This document shows positions 58,376 to 64,000 of a stretch of 64,000 nt of DNA, one piece after another. Origin of the DNA: Molanna angustata (taxonomy: Eukaryota; Arthropoda; Insecta; Trichoptera; Molannidae); NCBI GenBank assembly GCA_963576475.1, contig OY754970.1, positions 28,099,091 to 28,163,090 of the forward strand, in the 5' to 3' direction. Both the position numbers and the translations under genes were made by a program. The first letter of the stretch is position 1. Each line of letters begins with the position of its first letter. Below the pieces are notes generated by a model. It was not told the DNA's origin. It ran no database searches and saw nothing but the letters and a program-made list of their open reading frames with translations.

Positions 58376-58419
58376 ATGCAGCTAATAAAGCAAAATCTGC
58401 AGAGACTGGTATGACAAAG
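58376..58419 (+). CDS. Candidate 44-nt internal coding exon
   Basis: Preceded by a strong polypyrimidine tract and acceptor (TTTTTGTTTTTTTACAG, ending 58375) and followed by a consensus donor AAAG|GTAAGTG. Only one of three frames is open. After two bases completing a codon it reads AANKAKSAETGMTK. The exon ends in phase 0 and would start in phase 1, so it needs an upstream exon ending with one base of a split codon. No protein family is recognised from 14 residues. The exon length, not a multiple of three, means skipping would shift frame. The best evidence for a host gene in the window. Confidence 0.55.
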
Positions 58420-58612
58420 GTAAGTGTTTACTCTTTTCTTGAATATTTTTTTATTGAAACAACTCAAACCCAAGATCATAAGAAAGATCATAAGCTTCTT
58501 GATACCTTGATTTCTATTTTCTAACAAAATCATTTATCTACGTCTCTCTTGAAACATTTTAAAAATCCATTTAGCAAAGTTCATTAAGGTATGTATAATT
58601 GATATTGGTTTT
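58420..58612. other. Sequence after candidate exon
   Basis: Presumed intron start. AT-rich, no repeat match. Confidence 0.35.
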
Positions 58613-58715
58613 CAGGCAACATTCAGGTAGGAACCTATCTAATATGTCAAACATTAATTTGACAGCACACATCCAACACCGTAACAATCTAGACTTAAAA
58701 TACAGTTGAAATAAT
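58613..58715 (-). repeat. SINE family A, diverged 3' fragment
   Basis: GGCAACATTCAGGTAGGAAC, ATGTCAAACATTAATTTGAC and AACAATCTAGACTTAAAATACAG follow the family order with many changes. The tRNA-like head is missing. Confidence 0.6.
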
Positions 58716-59491
58716 AATATTATCTTATTCGCTTAGGATTCAGATGTATTTGTAACGAAGTCATAAAGGTGGAAGAATTTAATAACTTGGCCTTGTAGTT
58801 TATTTGATTTTCATGACTTATTTTCGATCCGAATTGTCATTTGAAATATCCATATTATGTTATTGTTATAAAAGGTGTCGTTTTTTTGTATATTAATTTT
58901 TCCCCGAGTCTTAGAACAATCCCTACCTACATGAAGTTGATCCACCCCAACTCACACGGGGGATATTAAGGATAGCACGCCCTTCTCACGCTATCACCAC
59001 ATTACGTAGCTCTGCCATACAACTCAGCCAAGCTGGCTTCCAAGAACTCTCAGCACTAATAGTTAGGACTCTTTAAATGTGAAAAGCAAATGGAATCTCA
59101 CCATACCTTGTCCCAAAGGACATTAGTGAAAGGTGTACATGATTTCATGTACAAATGCGTATTTCTGCAATATTTACAAAATCCGTAACAAATATTTTTG
59201 CTTTTAACTCCATTTTTGTGAACGGAGTAAAAATAATTTAATGTGTAATAAAAAGACAATTTGAATAGTTAATCGCACTAAATCAACCTAAATTATTTAT
59301 TCTTCCTTCTTCAATGACACTTCTTTTCCTTCTTCGATGGCGTTACAGCTCAAATCAAGTCTTCCGAGGTCTCAAACAACTTCTCCCTACAACTACTTTT
59401 TTCCTCCAACTATGCAGCAATGTCGTCCTCCCATATCATTCTAGGTCTCCCAATTTTTCTCCTTCTTCAATGACACTTTCTTACTTACTTA
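58716..59491. other. Non-coding stretch
   Basis: Positions 59290-59480 contain CTTCTTCAATGACACTT twice (59307 and 59463), bracketing a GC-richer segment. Possibly part of the adjacent LINE or a small duplication. No gene supported. Confidence 0.4.
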
Positions 59492-59805
59492 TCAGCCATG
59501 TTCGATCCACGACTGAATAAAGGCCTCTTCTGAACTTTTCCGCTTATCTCTGTTTTGAACTGTTTGCTGCCATCCACGATATACATGCCGAACAATGTCA
59601 TCTGTCCACCTTTCTAGTGGTCTTTCTACGCCTCTTTTGTTGTTTCCACTTCGGGATTCATCTAGGGACCATCTTACACTGTCTTGCCTCACCACGTGTC
59701 CCGCCCACTGCCTTACTGCTCTCTCTGCAATGTCGGCAACTTTTGTTCGACGTCTGACCTCCTCGTTTCTAATTCCATCTCGAAGACTGACACTGTTGAT
59801 GTCAG
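59492..59805 (-). pseudogene. LINE 3' end (EEAFIQSWIEHG type), copy 2
   Basis: One continuous minus-strand frame from 59805 reads VSDINSVSLRDGIRNEEVRR RTKVADIAERAVRQWAGHVV, then RPLERWTDDIVRHV, QNRDKRKSSEEAFIQSWIEH and G with TGA. The order LRDxIRNEExRRRT, WAGHV, RPxxRWxDDI and EExFIQxW is the standard RTE-like C terminus. It is longer and cleaner than the relative at 44.05 kb. A stop (TAG) lies just upstream of 59805, and the rest of the element is gone. Confidence 0.88.
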
Positions 59806-60329
59806 AGACCTACTAAAAATCGTGAAACATAAATTTTCAAAGCACCAATTAAATAAGTCAGCTACTTCAGTGACACAACTTTGAGAAAACATCATAAAAA
59901 AATAATTCGAAATCAATTTTTTTATTTATTTAAATGTAGATTTTTTTTCGTTTAGAATAGCCAAATAACATAATTTACACTGCAGTATCCCCCGTAAGAA
60001 TACCTCCCCTTGTTTGGGGTCTATATTATATTACATTATAGATAACACATTGTGTATTTACATATATTTTGGTGTCATAAAATATTCTGGAATTTTCACA
60101 AATATCATCAACACAGTACATCATAACACAAGAGTAAAATTTAAGACGACGTATGATTTAGGCATGCAATTGTATGTATATAACATATAAAAAGAAAACA
60201 ATAGAAAAATTACTGTGTGCATCGTTCAGATGTTTTTTTATGTATAAATGTTCATTGTTTTGTGTTCATAACATTAAACGCTTAAGAGTTGATGAAATGT
60301 ATACAATTTAAATAAACAACGTATAAAAT
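59806..60329. other. AT-rich non-coding stretch
   Basis: No gene supported. Confidence 0.4.
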
Positions 60330-60341
60330 TACATAAATAAT

Positions 60342-60880
60342 CGAATATTTTTTTTTTTATTATTGCATATGCGCAAACATTGGATTTTTTTCCCTGTCGG
60401 GAGTCAAAGAAATTTTTTAACAGATTATTAATTATCTCAATAGAGACGAAGTTGGAATATTTACTGTAGGAGAACCGGGAAATCAAGGCACCTACAGGGC
60501 TTACGACCTGTCATCGGCTGGTTTACGTGATCACTTTACCAACCAATTCTCTCAATAGATGGCGTTACAACAAAAATAAATAAAAATAATAAGAATGTTG
60601 TTCATAATTTCACACATAGATGGCTGTAGTAAAAATTCCTTATTTTCAAGCGAAAAGAATTTCAGTATTACAATATACCTATAGAACTTTCAAAATTGAA
60701 TTTATAGGGATCTCATTAAAAAGGCATAATTGGTGAACATTGCGCAAGCGCATAAAGTGATCACGTAAACCAGCCGATGACAGGTCGTAAGACCTGTAGG
60801 TGCCTTGATTTCCCGGTTCTCCTAGAGTAAATATTCCAACTTCGTCTCTATTGAGATAATTAAAAATCTGTTAAAAAATC
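60342..60880 (+). mobile_element. Foldback family FB1, composite form (copy 6)
   Basis: Two 126-nt inverted arms (60413-60538 and 60753-60878), as in the 40.75-kb copy, but enclosing 214 bp. That interior is the body of the simple form (CTCAATAGATGGCGTTACAA.. to ..GGCATAATTGGTGAACATTG). Direct repeats TACATAAATAAT (60330-60341 and 60881-60892) flank it. So this copy equals a simple element with an inverted arm added near its left end. Confidence 0.93.
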
Positions 60881-61040
60881 TACATAAATAATATTATCTT
60901 CCTATAACTTGAACTTGACCTACAGATTTTAGAGAACTCTTTACACTGCAAAAATCAACGTTCACTTCAACACAACTACAATTATTTTTTATTATGAAGA
61001 AAATCGAATCACAATGAATATCTTATGAAACTCTGGGTGC

Positions 61041-61205
61041 AACTAATGACAATTTATTCCTTTTTTGTCGAACACATAAAAAATTATACTCTGGAAATTC
61101 GTCCTAATTGGACAAACTCGGAATGCCTAGTGCAGATTTGGATTTTATCTGATGACAATTTGTTCATTTTTTGTCAAACAAATAAGAAGTATACTTTCCA
61201 TGTTG
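61041..61205. repeat. Degenerate 110-bp tandem duplication
   Basis: AATGACAATTTATTCCTTTT (61041) and GATGACAATTTGTTCATTTT (61151), each followed by TTGTC-AACA-ATAA..TATACT, repeat with a 110-bp period. Confidence 0.65.
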
Positions 61206-64000
61206 TATATATAATTAATAGAATAGTATAAGAACACAGGACAAGTAGTTATCCGTTCATTGTGTTTCAGACAATATAAAGCCGCGTTGACACCGTCATT
61301 CCCCTAATGGCTGGTTCACACAACACACAGATCTCGCGTGACGGTCGACCAGACGCGGTCACGGCAAGGTACAATAATGTGTTTAATCGATACCTCCTCT
61401 TTATACTCTAACAACGCGCCTTTATATACGTATATAATATGTTACTATCCTTAACACGTCAAATCGCCTTTATGACCATATAATAACCTAGTAAATTGTT
61501 TCTTTGTTACTCGAGATATTAGGAAAATGGGAAACGATTTTGACCGATATATTTCCAACGTATCTGGAATTGTAGTTGTACGTTTCGAGCAGTCATCAAG
61601 TTGAAGTATAATCACGTGACACTTTCCCCATTCTTAAATGAGACATTACGTCCGATCATATTCACGAATTAAACTGTGGTGCACTTTGATATAAAATTGT
61701 CAAAAATTGCGTCTTTTGGCGGCATAAGATTTCAATGAAACAACCAATAATTTTGTATAATTTTATGAAATCAAAGTATTTAAACTATACTTTTACTATA
61801 ATGTTTGTTCGAGAAACACAGCCTATGTAAGTTATAGTATACATCTAGGAACATATTTCCGTATGAACAAATTGTTTTGGAATAAACGTCTTCTTTTCTT
61901 TTCTTTTTCCTATGCCGTAATCAATCTTTCGTTCCCAGGATGATCTGTCCTGTATTGTCGGGGCTTTTCACCTTTTACGATTCATCAGCTCCATCTTTAT
62001 TCTGTATCAACGTGGTTACATAAACTTATTCCTCAATTTGATTTAAGTTATTTTGTCGTTTATTTTATCTTGTAAGAGTTATTTATATATTCGGTTAAAA
62101 AGCTTATTACTTGAGTTTTTGTATTGTTTTTTTAATACTTGTATACCTATTTACTATTTATATTTATACACACAAATTTAAGCTATAAGGTACTTACGTC
62201 GAGTCATGTGTTTGGTAATTTCACAAAGAAAAATCCTTTTAAATAAATTCCCTTGAATCAAACGAGTGCGGCATAATTAATGTACAACTCGGTACAAAAA
62301 AAACGATCTATAAGAACACTCATGTAAAAATACAAAGCTTGTCATTAAAAGTTCTCAAAAGTCAGCGCCGCTTTGTAAGTACGAAATATGCATAAAAAGT
62401 ATATCTGGACGTATAAATATTATTATAAAATATTATACGTCAAGGAAAATGTACTTCAACTTTATATACATACATAGATACCTACTGTGTTACATCTATA
62501 GTATTTTTTTTATAACGTCAAGTTTATATTAAGTTTCAAAAGCTGGACGATATAAGTAAAATACTAATTTATTTTCAATTAAACATGTGTTTAGTATTTT
62601 AAAAAACGTGTATATCATAATGTTGACAACTTGAAATAATTTTTGTGACCACTACATTCAAAAAATGTATCTAATTGATATTTTTACGATATTTGGGTAC
62701 GCAATTACGAATAACTTGTAACAAATACTAGTTTTTTAATATTGTACATTATTATTTATTCAAAATGACGAATTAACGAACGAGAATCGCATTATTTTTA
62801 CATTTTAATCTGTTGATTCAGGTAGGTTTATTGCCATAAGGCAATTTTTTTCAACCAAACAAAACAACGTGTGGCCATAAATAGTGTAGTGGTGGGTACA
62901 TTATTTTAATATCAAATAAAAAAAAAACTGAAGTTAAACACGTAAAATTATTAAATGTAAAATCACAGCAACAAAAAAAGGAGGGAGATAGAGGTTACGA
63001 ATGTGAGATTGGATGGGGATGGAGTGTCAAATAAGAATTATTAGAAATGTATAACATAACAGCTTTGATTTTTTTTTTAAAGTTGAATCGTTTGAGACTT
63101 CGTATACTTATAATATACTTTTTTTATATAATGACATTTTTAATATAACATATAGTCAATCGAAACCTCCAGGGTTTATCTGAGGTTGACGAGTTCAGTA
63201 TTTGGTTGTTTTAATATACCTACATAATACGATGCAGGTTCCAACCTACGTCAGTCGAGCTACTCCAAGAGCATGCTCTTAGAGCACATAGCTGTCGTCA
63301 TCGGACCTCATCATGTACCTTTTCAAGTGGGTAAAATATTTTGGGTCATGTAGTGTTCCATAGTCTTGCTGATTGTACTTCAAAAGAAGAACTGAAAAAA
63401 ATCAGTAGAATGAATGGGAATAGCTGAGTGTGGTAAAATTAATATAAAAAAATGACTTTTAAATGTTCATTTAATTGTTTTCATAATTCACAATCAATTT
63501 ATAATATGATCAGTCAAATAAAGAAATATTCCGTTATTCAATATTCCATAATTTATCTAGAAACGTATAATAGTATTATAATATTCTTAAACAGTTTTGA
63601 AATCCTTAAATTTTTTTATATTTAAAAGATAATTATTTATATAAGATAATTTTTTTCTGCAATAGGGATCTAATTAAAATAGGATATTCCTATTCATTCA
63701 TTTTATTGTAAAAGTGATCTGGAGAAAGTTTTGCAGACATCTGTTAGGAAGTATTCCTTGATTGAAATTGTCCCGAACGAAAGCTCAATAAATCAGAGGG
63801 TTTTATTAAAATTTAATTCGAAGGAAACTTTTCTTTGGGAGTGTCCAAGACGATAATGGACCTGTCAGGAATTTGGATTCGCCGAAGACAATTGCACTAA
63901 TCTACGAGTGAATTGAACACTGCTGCGGATTCATAAAATAATGAAGAAAATTCTATTTCTTAAAAGACCTCAAGGAATATTTTTGTCTCAAAAGTATATT
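61206..64000. other. Unique stretch to window end
   Basis: About 2.8 kb without a recognised gene or a large repeat. The short string CCAGGATGATCTGTCCTGTA at about 61936 matches 27.78 kb. Positions 61280-61375 are GC-richer but closed in all plus frames. The rest is AT-rich. Confidence 0.4.

Noticed and set aside
61265..61380. Exon after TGTGTTTCAG ending at GCAAGGTACA
   Set aside because: All three plus-strand frames contain stops within the first few codons.

Overview
This 64 kb window looks like non-coding eukaryotic DNA, most probably from a lepidopteran (moth or butterfly). The sequence is AT-rich, with frequent short palindromes of the GTAGGTACCTAC type. It carries two tRNA-derived SINE families ending in (TTTA)n, a Helitron with a 5' TC end and a 3' CTAG end, and the decayed 3' ends of many non-LTR (LINE) retrotransposons. 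No complete host protein gene, rRNA, tRNA gene or CRISPR array is visible. The assignment to Lepidoptera is inference from repeat style; no marker gene is present.

Layout. 0-8 kb: SINE and LINE remnants, a 27-copy 40-bp satellite (2961-4040), and a 345-bp dispersed repeat whose second copy lies at 23.8 kb. 8-20 kb: SINEs, a 184-bp hairpin MITE, LINE 3' ends (14.3, 15.4 and 17.4 kb) and copies of a dispersed element with the core CACGGCATATCCCACAATGT. 20-32 kb: SINE pieces, one member of a variable foldback family (21.5 kb), a (GT)n tract, unique DNA with an elevated-GC block (24.7-25.05 kb), and a LINE split by a 475-bp foldback insertion flanked by 12-bp direct repeats (29.4-30.4 kb). 32-40 kb: paired 215-bp repeats with CCAAT and CRE-like motifs, a 0.6-kb inverted-repeat DNA transposon (second copy at 46.2 kb), a coding-like terminal reading frame (35.6-35.9 kb), two degenerate tandem arrays (36.0-37.6 kb) and a second coding-like terminal exon with AATAAA (38.55-38.66 kb). 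40-50 kb: more foldback copies, five LINE 3' ends and a 20-copy 38-bp satellite holding a perfectly duplicated 8-unit block (47.5-48.26 kb). 50-64 kb: LINE ends, the second hairpin MITE, a Helitron carrying nested insertions (53.6-54.8 kb), two foldback copies, and one well-formed 44-nt candidate coding exon with consensus splice sites on the plus strand (58376-58419).

How it fits together. The exon and the mostly minus-strand SINE orientation are consistent with the window lying inside or next to a large plus-strand gene, but one exon does not prove this. The least expected signal is the foldback class. Two unrelated-looking families share near-perfect internal inverted arms, an asymmetric left extension and flanking direct repeats of 11-12 bp. 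Those repeats are longer than the usual target duplications of most cut-and-paste transposons.
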